Positions 23,414-30,460 of a DNA stretch of 64,000 nucleotides are shown piece after piece (positions within the stretch are counted from its first letter, which is position 1; every line of letters starts with the position of its first letter). The notes beneath the pieces are model-generated. The model had not been told where the DNA came from. It worked only from the letters and a program-made list of their open reading frames with translations, and ran no database searches. Origin of the DNA: Anaerolineae bacterium (GTDB lineage Bacteria; Chloroflexota; Anaerolineae; Promineifilales; Promineifilaceae); NCBI GenBank assembly GCA_023384415.1, contig JAHDWJ010000002.1:170190-234189 (forward strand), in the 5' to 3' direction. A program made the translations under genes and the position numbers.

Positions 23414-24325
23414 TCACTCTTCATCCTGCTGTAAATAGCGCACAACATCTGCCCACCGCTCTGATGTCTCCTGTAACAACTGGCGATACGTCTCTTCTTC
23501 TTCCCTCTTCTCATCCCAAAGAGAATCATCACGCAGGGCCAGAATGTTCTCTTCAATCAGTTCATCAATCACCGCCGGTTCCAGCGCGTCCAACTCCCAA
23601 CTCTCATGCCCAAATTGTTCAGCATAACTATTAAATCGGCTGTCAGTCGTTTTGGCCGGGTTTGGCGGCGGCGTATATAACTCAATTTGCTCCCAGTTAA
23701 GGGCCAAACGATTCACATACACCCCTAGCCCCTCCAGGAACATCACCATTCGGTCACGGATGTCTCTACTCATATCTATTCCACTAGGGTCATGGTCTCC
23801 CAAGTGCAAGATGGTGACATCCTGCCCAGCCCGTATATATCGGGCCACACGCCTGGCAGCGTCGTACATCTCACTTTGGCTCACATAGCCCCGACAGGCA
23901 AAAAAGTTCACATCATTCCTGGAACAAACACGAGAAAGTATGCCCACAAGCGCGTCCTTCTCCACCCACACCTCAACCCGATTTGGCTGGTTTTCCCACT
24001 TATCCAGCCGAAAATCCCTGTAAGCGTCTTGAATAGCTTCGGCAGGGTCATCCCGGTGGTAAATGCCGCGCAAGTTGCGCGTTCTATCCTCAATTGCGCT
24101 CCAATCAATCAGACCCGACAAACGGCCATTATTGATAAGCTCCCCCATCTGCTTATAACTCCGCTCACTATTCTCAATCAACCCTCGCGCCACATGTTGG
24201 TAATACAGTTGGCGCAATGTTAAGCGGTATCCCTGAGCCAAATAACCCCGGATGATCTGATTGGCCATATCAATTCGCTTCAACGTCTCCGCTCTAAATC
24301 TAAACTCTAAAAATTGTTGTTTCAT
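23414..24325 (-). CDS. Spo11/TopoVI-A-like TOPRIM protein (P1)
   Basis: 303 aa. Winged-helix part has TLRQLYYQHVARGLI (Tyr41-Tyr42), the place of the catalytic tyrosine in Spo11 and TopoVI-A (LRE.YY). TOPRIM part: Glu122 in VWVEKDALVGIL and Asp177/Asp179 in LHLGDHDPSGIDM. No TopoVI-B (GHKL ATPase) gene is visible, so it resembles the small B-less A proteins on mobile elements. Homologous to P2 58466-59371 along its length. May cut DNA or have lost cutting and act in DNA binding; which one is not shown. Confidence 0.8.
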   Translation of the reverse strand: MKQQFLEFRFRAETLKRIDMANQIIRGYLAQGYRLTLRQLYYQHVARGLIENSERSYKQMGELINNGRLSGLIDWSAIEDRTRNLRGIYHRDDPAEAIQDAYRDFRLDKWENQPNRVEVWVEKDALVGILSRVCSRNDVNFFACRGYVSQSEMYDAARRVARYIRAGQDVTILHLGDHDPSGIDMSRDIRDRMVMFLEGLGVYVNRLALNWEQIELYTPPPNPAKTTDSRFNSYAEQFGHESWELDALEPAVIDELIEENILALRDDSLWDEKREEEETYRQLLQETSERWADVVRYLQQDEE

Positions 24326-24329
24326 AATG

Positions 24330-24566
24330 TTATACCTCTTCTATTTCGTCATCATAAAGATTCAATAATACGGGCCGCTCTGTAAAACGACGGCCGCTAG
24401 CATTCCATGAATCAGTATCCACCAACACAAGGTAGCGAAAGCCAGTTCGCGTTATGCTAAAATCCACGACAATGCCAGTCATGATGACATCAGGTGGTAA
24501 TGTCTTAACTTTTGTTGCTGGTGGATAAGGGGTCTTGTGGCTAATCGTATTCTTCATTGCATTCAT
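24330..24566 (-). CDS. Small unknown beta-rich protein (78 aa)
   Basis: Start ATG 24566 with GGGG 7 bp upstream. Contains IMTGIVVDFSITRTGFRYLVLVDTDSW, a beta-barrel-like pattern. Overlaps the upstream Cys-rich gene by 26 bp and lies 4 bp before the Spo11-like gene. Confidence 0.6.
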   Translation of the reverse strand: MNAMKNTISHKTPYPPATKVKTLPPDVIMTGIVVDFSITRTGFRYLVLVDTDSWNASGRRFTERPVLLNLYDDEIEEV

Positions 24567-24915
24567 AGCAATCCCCTGTGGACCAATGATAGTTGTCACA
24601 GTGAGGGCAATAGTCCAGGTCATCTTCTATGGCAGCGTAATCTGCCTGAACGTAAAGACAATCAGTGCATAAGCAGTGATCCTTCCATAACCAGAATGCT
24701 TGGGAAGTGCTGAAGGTATTAATGAATTCGTTGCCACACGTACTGCAATTGCGCCTGCTGTAATACATTGGGAAGACGATGACACGTGGAAAGCTCATGA
24801 CGCGCTTTCTTTGCTCGCTCTGTTGGTTCATCTTATTATCGTGGATGGCAGAGCTGCTTCTCGGAAAAGCTCCAGATAATCTTAGGGAATAACGATTTCT
24901 GCGGAAGTTGTACAT
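24541..24915 (-). CDS. Cys-rich zinc-binding protein (124 aa)
   Basis: GAGGAG site before ATG 24915. Four CxxC pairs in the C-terminal two thirds (CSTCGNEF, CTDC, CPHCDNYH, CYECNEEYD), probably two treble-clef fingers. N-terminal 45 residues are basic. Function unknown. Confidence 0.68.
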   Translation of the reverse strand: MYNFRRNRYSLRLSGAFPRSSSAIHDNKMNQQSEQRKRVMSFPRVIVFPMYYSRRNCSTCGNEFINTFSTSQAFWLWKDHCLCTDCLYVQADYAAIEDDLDYCPHCDNYHWSTGDCYECNEEYD

Positions 24916-24958
24916 ATGTTTACTCCTCTTGTGCTCATATCATTGTCCTTTACAAATC

Positions 24959-25291
24959 TCAAACAACGGTAGGGTTAGCCATAGCCTCCAGAGCTTTGTT
25001 TAACATGTGCAGAAAAACAGACATTTCCCGCAGCCGCCCCGGCTCCAGCCCGATGGCGGCCAACGCCTGGTTCAGCTCCACATTCCGCTCAATTACCCCT
25101 GTGCCACCACAAACCCGGCAGCGAATCTCATCATCAGGTGTTTCATGCCACCCCTGCTCACGAAACCAAATCATTGCACTCGGCCAGCTCCCGTCATCCT
25201 CAGCATAAAACCGTGTCCATGCTGGATGCTCCACATATCCAGCCCCCCCACACCGCTCACAATCATCTTCCTGAGTAACATAGAACTTCAT
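24959..25291 (-). CDS. DnaJ-like zinc-knuckle protein (110 aa)
   Basis: Start ATG 25291 behind AAAGGACGG. Two CxxCGGxG knuckles (CERCGGAGYVEH and CRVCGGTGVIER) as in the DnaJ cysteine-rich domain, with a Trp-rich insert between them, then a helical tail. Small proteins of this type are common in phage early regions. Role unknown. Confidence 0.7.
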   Translation of the reverse strand: MKFYVTQEDDCERCGGAGYVEHPAWTRFYAEDDGSWPSAMIWFREQGWHETPDDEIRCRVCGGTGVIERNVELNQALAAIGLEPGRLREMSVFLHMLNKALEAMANPTVV

Positions 25292-25368
25292 GCAACACCG
25301 TCCTTTGTTAGTTAATGGGTCACACCAAAACAAAAAGGTGGCCCACCCACCGGCAAGCCACCATCTTC

Positions 25369-26022
25369 TTAAATCTCAATATTCAGGCTGCTCAAAAACG
25401 CCGTCACCTCATCTACCGCTGGCCTCGCCTGGGTGAGAGGAATCAACGCCCGCAAAATACGCTGGCCGTCCACATCAGACCAACACATATCCCGGTAAGC
25501 AGGATACTTCACCACAATTCGGTAAACATGAACAAAATCCATACCCTCGGGCATCGTCAGGGTTTCCATCTCCGCCGTGCCATATTTCCCCCGCACCATC
25601 TGGCCGATAATGGTCAACTCCGGCCGGCACAATTCCCGGTCCACCACAGCCCAGCTGCCCGGTATACGATGACCAGTCCAGCCACACCAAATCGGCTGCT
25701 CGATGGAGTGAATCACCCAATCCACCGGCGGCCCCCCTTCATTAGCCAGGGCATAATAATTCTTAATACACCAGGCATACGTATCTGCCACATCACGCAT
25801 CTTCTGCATATCTCCTTCAATCCGATCTAGGCTCAGCTTCATAGCCGCCAACGCTTCCTGGTCCTCAGCTGAGGCCATAGTCCCCCGTTGGGCCAGCCCC
25901 ATCATCCCCTTCGCCGCTGCCGCCAATTCATCCTTAGCCGCCTCATGCGCCCTCTTGAACGCCTCATGCTTCAGATTCGCCTCCGTATACCCGTCACGTA
26001 ATTCCGTTAAAGCTTTCATCAT
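25369..26022 (-). CDS. Unknown early protein with N-terminal coiled coil (217 aa)
   Basis: Residues 1-90 form a charged coiled coil. The second half is a compact domain (WCIKNYYALANEGGPPVDWV ... VHVYRIVVKYPAYRDMCWSD). AGGAG site before ATG 26022, and the GGACGATT motif 23 bp upstream of it. No family recognised. Confidence 0.68.
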   Translation of the reverse strand: MMKALTELRDGYTEANLKHEAFKRAHEAAKDELAAAAKGMMGLAQRGTMASAEDQEALAAMKLSLDRIEGDMQKMRDVADTYAWCIKNYYALANEGGPPVDWVIHSIEQPIWCGWTGHRIPGSWAVVDRELCRPELTIIGQMVRGKYGTAEMETLTMPEGMDFVHVYRIVVKYPAYRDMCWSDVDGQRILRALIPLTQARPAVDEVTAFLSSLNIEI

Positions 26023-26044
26023 TTACTCCTATATTATCCACAAT

Positions 26045-26061
26045 GGACGATTAAATAGACA
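26045..26061 (-). promoter_or_regulatory. GGACGATTAAATAGACA motif, copy 2
   Basis: Identical to 23378-23394. Lies 23 bp upstream of the 217-aa gene start in the only gap between it and the next gene. Confidence 0.55.
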
Positions 26062-26102
26062 TCATTTTCTGAAAAAGGGCAAAAGCCGTCTTTGCCCTCT
26101 CA

Positions 26103-26408
26103 CTACCGCATCATTTGCAGCAAATGTCCCACCCCAGCCAGATAACAAGTCAACATCAGCTGCCGTTTTTCCTCAGCTAGCAAACTCTCAATCTCCTCAT
26201 ACACATCCTCAACCTTCTCACCGCCTAGTTCACCAAGTCTACTCTCCAACTCCGTCAGAGACTCATAAAAATCTTTCTCCACCATCTTAGCCAGCGGATC
26301 AAAAATCTCCTCAACCCGATTCAACACATCATTCTGCACCGCTAACAGCACCAGCATCTTCAAGAATGTATTCTCAGTCACCCCCTCATCAAACTTCAAC
26401 TTATCCAT
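26103..26408 (-). CDS. Acidic helical protein, first gene of the leftward accessory operon (101 aa)
   Basis: Begins MDKLKFDEGVTENTFLKML. Strongly acidic and helical (EEIFDPLAKMVEKDFYESLT). AAGGAGG site before ATG 26408. It is directly behind the structured leader, as is the acidic 103-aa gene in P2 (60924-61235). No sequence similarity between the two is obvious. Function unknown. Confidence 0.65.
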   Translation of the reverse strand: MDKLKFDEGVTENTFLKMLVLLAVQNDVLNRVEEIFDPLAKMVEKDFYESLTELESRLGELGGEKVEDVYEEIESLLAEEKRQLMLTCYLAGVGHLLQMMR

Positions 26409-26600
26409 ACCAACCTCCTTCCAACTTCTGGGAAAAAAATAACCCCCTTTCTTCCTGGCCCATCTGGTGCCAAAGTCTGGCAGTTAGACGGGTTCATGGC
26501 CTCAGATAAGACCAGGAAAAAAGAGGGTTATAGGGAAAAATTAAACTTGAGTTCCCGCCTTTGGCCTGCCAGAGCCACAAGGTGCATTATAAAGAGTTGC
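26409..26600 (-). ncRNA. Conserved structured leader RNA with terminator (P1 copy)
   Basis: On the minus strand a long hairpin (arms about 26440-26463 and 26509-26532) ends in a T7 run just before the first early gene. The loop holds GTCTAACTGCCAG; upstream CTGGCAGG is complementary to it, so an alternative fold competing with the terminator is possible. P2 61236-61400 keeps the same layout, loop and upstream complement while stem bases differ with pairing kept. Looks like an attenuator or switch of the early operon. Confidence 0.68.
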
Positions 26601-26687
26601 GTAACTCTTGTCAAACTCTTTATAAACTTAATCGCAACTTAGGGGCAACTTATTGATGTTCATGTGTCAACTTCTTACAATAACCAC

Positions 26688-26888
26688 ATGGGTACGGAAA
26701 TGAAACGAGTCACCATCCTCTTGCCGGAAGACATCTACGAACTGTTTATGACTGCATCTGAACAAAGGCATGAAAGTATGTCTAATATTGGCCGTCGTTT
26801 AGTGATTGAATGGCTTGAGGCAAACCCACCAAAGCCAAAACAAAGCCAGGACAATCCGTATATGAAATCTCGGCTGCCGAATGTTTAA
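26688..26888 (+). CDS. Ribbon-helix-helix protein (66 aa)
   Basis: MKRVTILLPEDIYELFMTAS then SMSNIGRRLVIEWLEANPP is a CopG/Arc-type fold. Start is unsure: ATG 26688 or 26700. It is the first plus-strand gene, divergent from the leader, and may control both transcripts. The P2 protein at 61470-61685 occupies the same place. Confidence 0.75.
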   Translation: MGTEMKRVTILLPEDIYELFMTASEQRHESMSNIGRRLVIEWLEANPPKPKQSQDNPYMKSRLPNV

Positions 26889-26948
26889 GAGGCTCATCGC
26901 TGGTAAAAAAACCCCGTGAAGAAACCGATAACGCAGGAAAGAATTATA

Positions 26949-26961
26949 GAACAATTGTACT
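26949..26961 (+). promoter_or_regulatory. LexA-like box GAAC-N4-GTACT before P1 cargo
   Basis: GAACAATTGTACT between the regulator gene and the cargo genes. The complement AGTACAATTGTTC fits the cyanobacterial LexA pattern AGTACN4GTTC. P2 has GAACGTTTGTACT at 61693-61705 in the same setting, inside a longer conserved stretch. Whether the host LexA reads this form is not known. Confidence 0.5.
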
Positions 26962-27009
26962 GTTCTGAGGTGAACAAACCGTTAATAGTTTTAGTGAGGA
27001 CCGGTGGCG

Positions 27010-27537
27010 ATGCAAAATAAACAAGGCTGCCTCAGCAAACTTTGGCCCTTCAAAACCTCCCCCCCGCGGGTAAACAATCAGTCAGGTGAGGCACAGCTAA
27101 TAGCCATATACAACCAGCTACACCAAACTCTTGACCAGCAGTTAACCAGGCGTATTCCTAGACAACAACTTGAAAAAGAGGCAAGAGATAAAGCCTACGA
27201 ATTAGGACGGCTTGGCATAGAACAAAGAAATCAAGAGGCCAGAATACAGGCAATAGCATTAGACCGCATAGCTACCGAACTTAGCCAGGTTATGCTTAAT
27301 CGCAACCTTGATGGTGAAAGGGCAGAGAAAGAGAGTGACTTGCAGAAGGCCATCGAGCTATATGAAGCCAACGTGCAAGACCAATTCATGGGTGGTCATC
27401 CGTATGAGAGATTGAGGATTATTTACCGCAAACAAAAACGGCTCCAAGATGCAAAGCGCATTTGTCAGGCAGCGATAAATAACCCCTTTCTCGATGAAAA
27501 GAAAAAAGCAAAGTTTCAAGAATGGCTTAAAAAATAG
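27010..27537 (+). CDS. TPR-like cargo protein (175 aa)
   Basis: ATG 27010 with GAGGA upstream. Helical throughout. The C-terminal part (ESDLQKAIELYEANVQDQFM ... RLRIIYRKQKRLQDAKRICQ) looks like two to three tetratricopeptide repeats. No signal peptide. Next gene follows after 9 bp. A protein-protein interaction role is likely; partner unknown. Confidence 0.68.
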   Translation: MQNKQGCLSKLWPFKTSPPRVNNQSGEAQLIAIYNQLHQTLDQQLTRRIPRQQLEKEARDKAYELGRLGIEQRNQEARIQAIALDRIATELSQVMLNRNLDGERAEKESDLQKAIELYEANVQDQFMGGHPYERLRIIYRKQKRLQDAKRICQAAINNPFLDEKKKAKFQEWLKK

Positions 27538-27546
27538 GAGCGTACC

Positions 27547-27957
27547 ATGTTTAGATTTTTCTGGTTAGCCATTAGCCTTAGCCTTCTCGTGGTGGGCTGT
27601 GGCGGCCGCCAATCTGATCTCACAGTTGACCAGGCAATACAAGCATTTACAAATGCCGGTTTAGAATGCGAAAACCCACAGACCATAGACCCAAACGACA
27701 CCTCACCCGTGCCCAAAACATTCACCGAAGCTAAGCGATGTGTCGTACCCTCAGTAAACGCCGATCACGGGTTGCGCGTCTTCGCCTTCGCCAGTGATAG
27801 GGACCTACAACAGGTACAAGCCTACTACGAAGGGTTTACCGGCATGTTCGGCAGCTACGTTTTTGTGAGAGACAACCTGCTATTTCAAACCAGCGTCTCC
27901 ATGCCCAAAGAACTGGCCGATCAATACCAAGAAACATTCCAAACCTTTACACCCTAA
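27547..27957 (+). CDS. Cargo lipoprotein (136 aa)
   Basis: Signal peptide MFRFFWLAISLSLLVVGCGG with a lipobox LVVGC, so Cys18 is probably lipidated. The mature part has two Cys and no known domain. AGGAG site. Ends exactly where the convergent integrase stop begins. Likely expressed from the prophage and shown on the lysogen surface, perhaps for exclusion. Confidence 0.75.
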   Translation: MFRFFWLAISLSLLVVGCGGRQSDLTVDQAIQAFTNAGLECENPQTIDPNDTSPVPKTFTEAKRCVVPSVNADHGLRVFAFASDRDLQQVQAYYEGFTGMFGSYVFVRDNLLFQTSVSMPKELADQYQETFQTFTP

Positions 27958-28932
27958 TCAATCCAGCCTGTCTACAGGTGAAGTACGTCGAATATCATCC
28001 TCATTCTGCCGGGCGGCCGCCACATAGCGCATTGTCGTCTTCACATCACTGTGCCCCATCACCCGCTGCAGGTCCACCACATTCAGCCCATTATTCAGCC
28101 GGTGGCACGCTCCTGTAATCCGCAAAAGGTGCGGCGTCACCCGAATACCAATTTTTTCACCCAACCGCTTCACCAGCTTCGCCAGCGAGTTGCGATTCAT
28201 TGGGCGGCCCTGGTCAGTCAGGATCAGCCGTTCATCTGGTTTATATCCGGGCCGGGCAGCCAGGTACTCACGCAGGGCACGTTTCGTCTGGGTAGCAAAA
28301 TAAACCATCCTCGGCTTATTCCCCTTGCCCCAGATATACAGGCTGCCACCCCCCCGGTCAAAGGTGATATCCCGAATTCGCAGTTGACACAGCTCCTCAG
28401 CCCGAATCATCGTGTCATACAACAGGCAAAGAATAAGGTTATCACGCTGGTGAGTAGGCCGGGCTGTCGTCACCAGGGGGTTAGTAGACCAAGACCGGGA
28501 GCGGCGAGTAGCCTGAAACAAGTTGCCCATTTGTTCCTTAGTCAGGGGCACCGTTGGCTCTTTATTCACCTTCAGCGGCTTAACCTGCTTCACCACATGC
28601 TCAGCAGCCATCTTACGTTTCACAGCCCACGTCCAGAGAGAAGATAGGGCAATGTAATAATTGAGAACCGTTTTGGGCTTACGACGGCGCGGCGGCCGGG
28701 GAATGCCACCCCTGGGCGCGGAATCATCAGTAATAGCCCAGGCCATGAACGCCTCAATATGATCAGCGGTAATAGCTGAGATAAGCGGGTCTTGCCCCAA
28801 ATGTTTGATAAAGAATTGATAAGCCACAGTGTACCCCTCAACGGTACTTTGACTATAGTTGGCTGCCTGGCACCAACGGCGATGAGCATCAACAGCCTGG
28901 GTGAACGTGAGGGCATTCTTTTGAGCGGACAT
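27958..28932 (-). CDS. int: Tyrosine integrase (P1)
   Basis: 324 aa. N-terminal SAM-like core-binding domain, C-terminal catalytic domain with Arg in DTMIRAEELCQLRI, HLLRITGACHRLNNG (H-x-x-R), and MGHSDVKTTMRYV (His and the nucleophile Tyr). Faces away from the cargo and toward the attachment site at 29076. Integrates into tRNA-Val. Homologue of P2 62783-63787. Confidence 0.92.
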   Translation of the reverse strand: MSAQKNALTFTQAVDAHRRWCQAANYSQSTVEGYTVAYQFFIKHLGQDPLISAITADHIEAFMAWAITDDSAPRGGIPRPPRRRKPKTVLNYYIALSSLWTWAVKRKMAAEHVVKQVKPLKVNKEPTVPLTKEQMGNLFQATRRSRSWSTNPLVTTARPTHQRDNLILCLLYDTMIRAEELCQLRIRDITFDRGGGSLYIWGKGNKPRMVYFATQTKRALREYLAARPGYKPDERLILTDQGRPMNRNSLAKLVKRLGEKIGIRVTPHLLRITGACHRLNNGLNVVDLQRVMGHSDVKTTMRYVAAARQNEDDIRRTSPVDRLD

Positions 28933-28975
28933 TTAGACTAACCTCCATAGATATTATTTGTACTTCTTCCGAGAT

Positions 28976-28992
28976 GGACGATGAAATAGACA
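28976..28992 (-). promoter_or_regulatory. GGACGATT motif, copy 3 (GGACGATGAAATAGACA)
   Basis: One mismatch from copies 1 and 2. Lies 44 bp upstream of the integrase start. Confidence 0.5.
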
Positions 28993-29006
28993 AATAGTCC
29001 CAAATA

Positions 29007-29043
29007 TAGGCAGATGCACGTGGATCACCAGCACATCTGCCTA
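29007..29043. repeat. Inverted repeat between integrase and attachment site (P1)
   Basis: Perfect 10-bp arms TAGGCAGATG/CATCTGCCTA, 8 bp from the tRNA 3' end. P2 has a different 12-bp inverted repeat in the same place (63858-63891). Possible recombinase or excisionase site, or terminator of the tRNA. Confidence 0.55.
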
Positions 29044-29050
29044 AATGGAG

Positions 29051-29092
29051 TGGGCGCGGGGGGACTCGAACCCACGACCTCACGGATGTGAA
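29051..29092 (-). tRNA. tRNA-Val(CAC) 3' half at the P1 right end (not functional alone)
   Basis: Reads anticodon loop TTCACAT, stem CCGTG, variable loop AGGTC, T arm with TTCGAGT, acceptor CGCGCCC and A. One T-stem pair is mismatched (T-C). Upstream sequence does not pair with the anticodon stem, so only the 3' half is present. This is the phage-carried restoring half of the attachment site. Confidence 0.8.
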
Positions 29093-29130
29093 CCCAGCAC
29101 CACCATGATCCCTTCTTTTTCTCCCCCATC
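29076..29130. repeat. attachment-site direct repeat, copy 1 (55 bp)
   Basis: Identical to 63946-64000. Covers the variable loop, anticodon arm 3' strand and anticodon loop of tRNA-Val, then 38 bp of element left-end sequence. The crossover is probably in the anticodon loop. Confidence 0.9.
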
Positions 29131-29170
29131 ATCCCTTCTCCCTGTCTAACGTGCCCCACACAACCCAAAA

Positions 29171-29203
29171 AAAGGCGGCTATGTACACATAATAGCCGCC
29201 TTT
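29171..29203. terminator. Terminator at the P2 left end
   Basis: AAAGGCGGCTAT/ATAGCCGCCTTT, 12-bp perfect arms with A- and T-runs on both sides, so it can work in both directions. Ends the leftward late transcript after the last tail gene. Confidence 0.8.
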
Positions 29204-29254
29204 CTTTCCGATGTTCAGAGGTATTCTATTCGATTTATCGAATGGGACTGTGAT

Positions 29255-30460
29255 CTATTTACGACGCTGGCCGGTAGGATCATACGCACGGGCGTAATCA
29301 GCGGCCAGGGCTAAATCACGCTTCTGTTTGTCCATTAACTCATGCGCCAACGCCACCTTGACCGCTTCGGCCGGGTTCGGTGGGGGGATGATGCTGGACC
29401 GGGGGGCCGCTCGCAAGGCAATTCCGGCGCGGCTGAAATCAATCGCATCTATCAACATAGCCCTGGGGTCATCCAAGAGGGGTGAGGCAGTGGGTACACC
29501 GGCCATCATGTCTTGGGAGAAAATAACCCGGCCTGGCAGGACCAACGCGCCAGGCACTTCGGCGCCGTTGGCATCATAAATGACCCGGCGCAATTCCGGC
29601 CGCCTGGCTTTACTGTTGTAGCGATAGGCTATATTGTCCTCATCGGGCTGCCAATAGTTGAGGGCGCGGCCCTGGTAACAACCGGCCAGCCAGGCGTTGC
29701 CACTGGCGTCTCCATGCTCGGCAATTTTGCGGATCCGCTGCCAGGCCGGGATGTAATCCCCTTCCTGGACTTCCTGAGCCGTATTGGTAGTGATGCTGCC
29801 AGCGGTCACATAATCGGCTCCGGTAAGGGCGTTGGTAACTTCGGCACTGGCGTTGGCGCTACCTTTGCTGGCAGAGACGTATAGTTGCCAATCCAATGTG
29901 CGAATATAGCCATGCACATCTACTTGCAACACCCCTGGGCCACCCCGCCAGGCCACCTCAGTAGTCAGGACGCGGGGGGTGGCTAACAGATTGAGCAGCA
30001 CGGAACGGTACTGGGCAGCGCGGGGATCGGTCATATATTCCGATGCTCTGACGATGATTTGGCGAGTGCCATAGCGGGCGATGCTGGCGGTATGGGTGGC
30101 AAAGCTGGTGGTGGTTTCGGCCGCGCTGGAGTCGGTTTTATAGCGCACGGCAATCTTGTTGTAAACATGGTCCAGGGTGACCATCTGAAATTGCCCGTTG
30201 TAGGTGAGCCGCAGGGTATGTACCAGGCCAGCAAAAGACACTTGCGGCCCAAAATATTCCACAAAATGGGCCGCCAGGTACTCATCTCGCCACCGCTCCA
30301 GGGTCACATCATCTGCCGCAAACTGGAACGATGCAGCAAAATCGCCCCCCATGGCCACGCTTTGGCGGCGATAGGTAGGCCAGATGAGCGGGGCTAATTG
30401 ATTTTCCAGGACGGCCGTGCCCGCTTTGAGTGGCTGGTACAAGGTAAATGATGTGGTCAT
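29255..30460 (-). CDS. Minor tail/tail tip protein (401 aa)
   Basis: Start ATG 30460 shares its A with the upstream TGA. Last gene of the P2 late block. Beta-rich with no enzymatic motif (DWQLYVSASKGSANASAEVT ... AWLAGCYQGRALNYWQPDED). Position after tape measure and distal tail genes fits a tail tip or receptor-contact protein. Confidence 0.65.
   Translation of the reverse strand: MTTSFTLYQPLKAGTAVLENQLAPLIWPTYRRQSVAMGGDFAASFQFAADDVTLERWRDEYLAAHFVEYFGPQVSFAGLVHTLRLTYNGQFQMVTLDHVYNKIAVRYKTDSSAAETTTSFATHTASIARYGTRQIIVRASEYMTDPRAAQYRSVLLNLLATPRVLTTEVAWRGGPGVLQVDVHGYIRTLDWQLYVSASKGSANASAEVTNALTGADYVTAGSITTNTAQEVQEGDYIPAWQRIRKIAEHGDASGNAWLAGCYQGRALNYWQPDEDNIAYRYNSKARRPELRRVIYDANGAEVPGALVLPGRVIFSQDMMAGVPTASPLLDDPRAMLIDAIDFSRAGIALRAAPRSSIIPPPNPAEAVKVALAHELMDKQKRDLALAADYARAYDPTGQRRK

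Larger units (their letters stand above)
1..29092. mobile_element. Prophage P1 (left element, left end outside window)
   Basis: Seen: a full siphovirus gene set (terminases, portal, capsid, tail tube, tape measure), primase, repressor and a tyrosine integrase at the right end, ending in the 3' half of a tRNA-Val gene. The tape measure gene runs off the left edge. By comparison with P2, about 4 kb are missing on the left: the rest of the tape measure gene, two minor tail genes and the left attachment site. No host gene is visible, so P1 and P2 abut directly. Confidence 0.93.

Noticed and set aside
27004-27009. GTG start for the TPR-like gene
   Set aside because: ATG at 27010 has better spacing to GAGGA.
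29051-29130. A complete functional tRNA at the element junctions
   Set aside because: Sequence 5' of the anticodon loop does not pair and has no D arm or 5' acceptor; only the 3' half is present.
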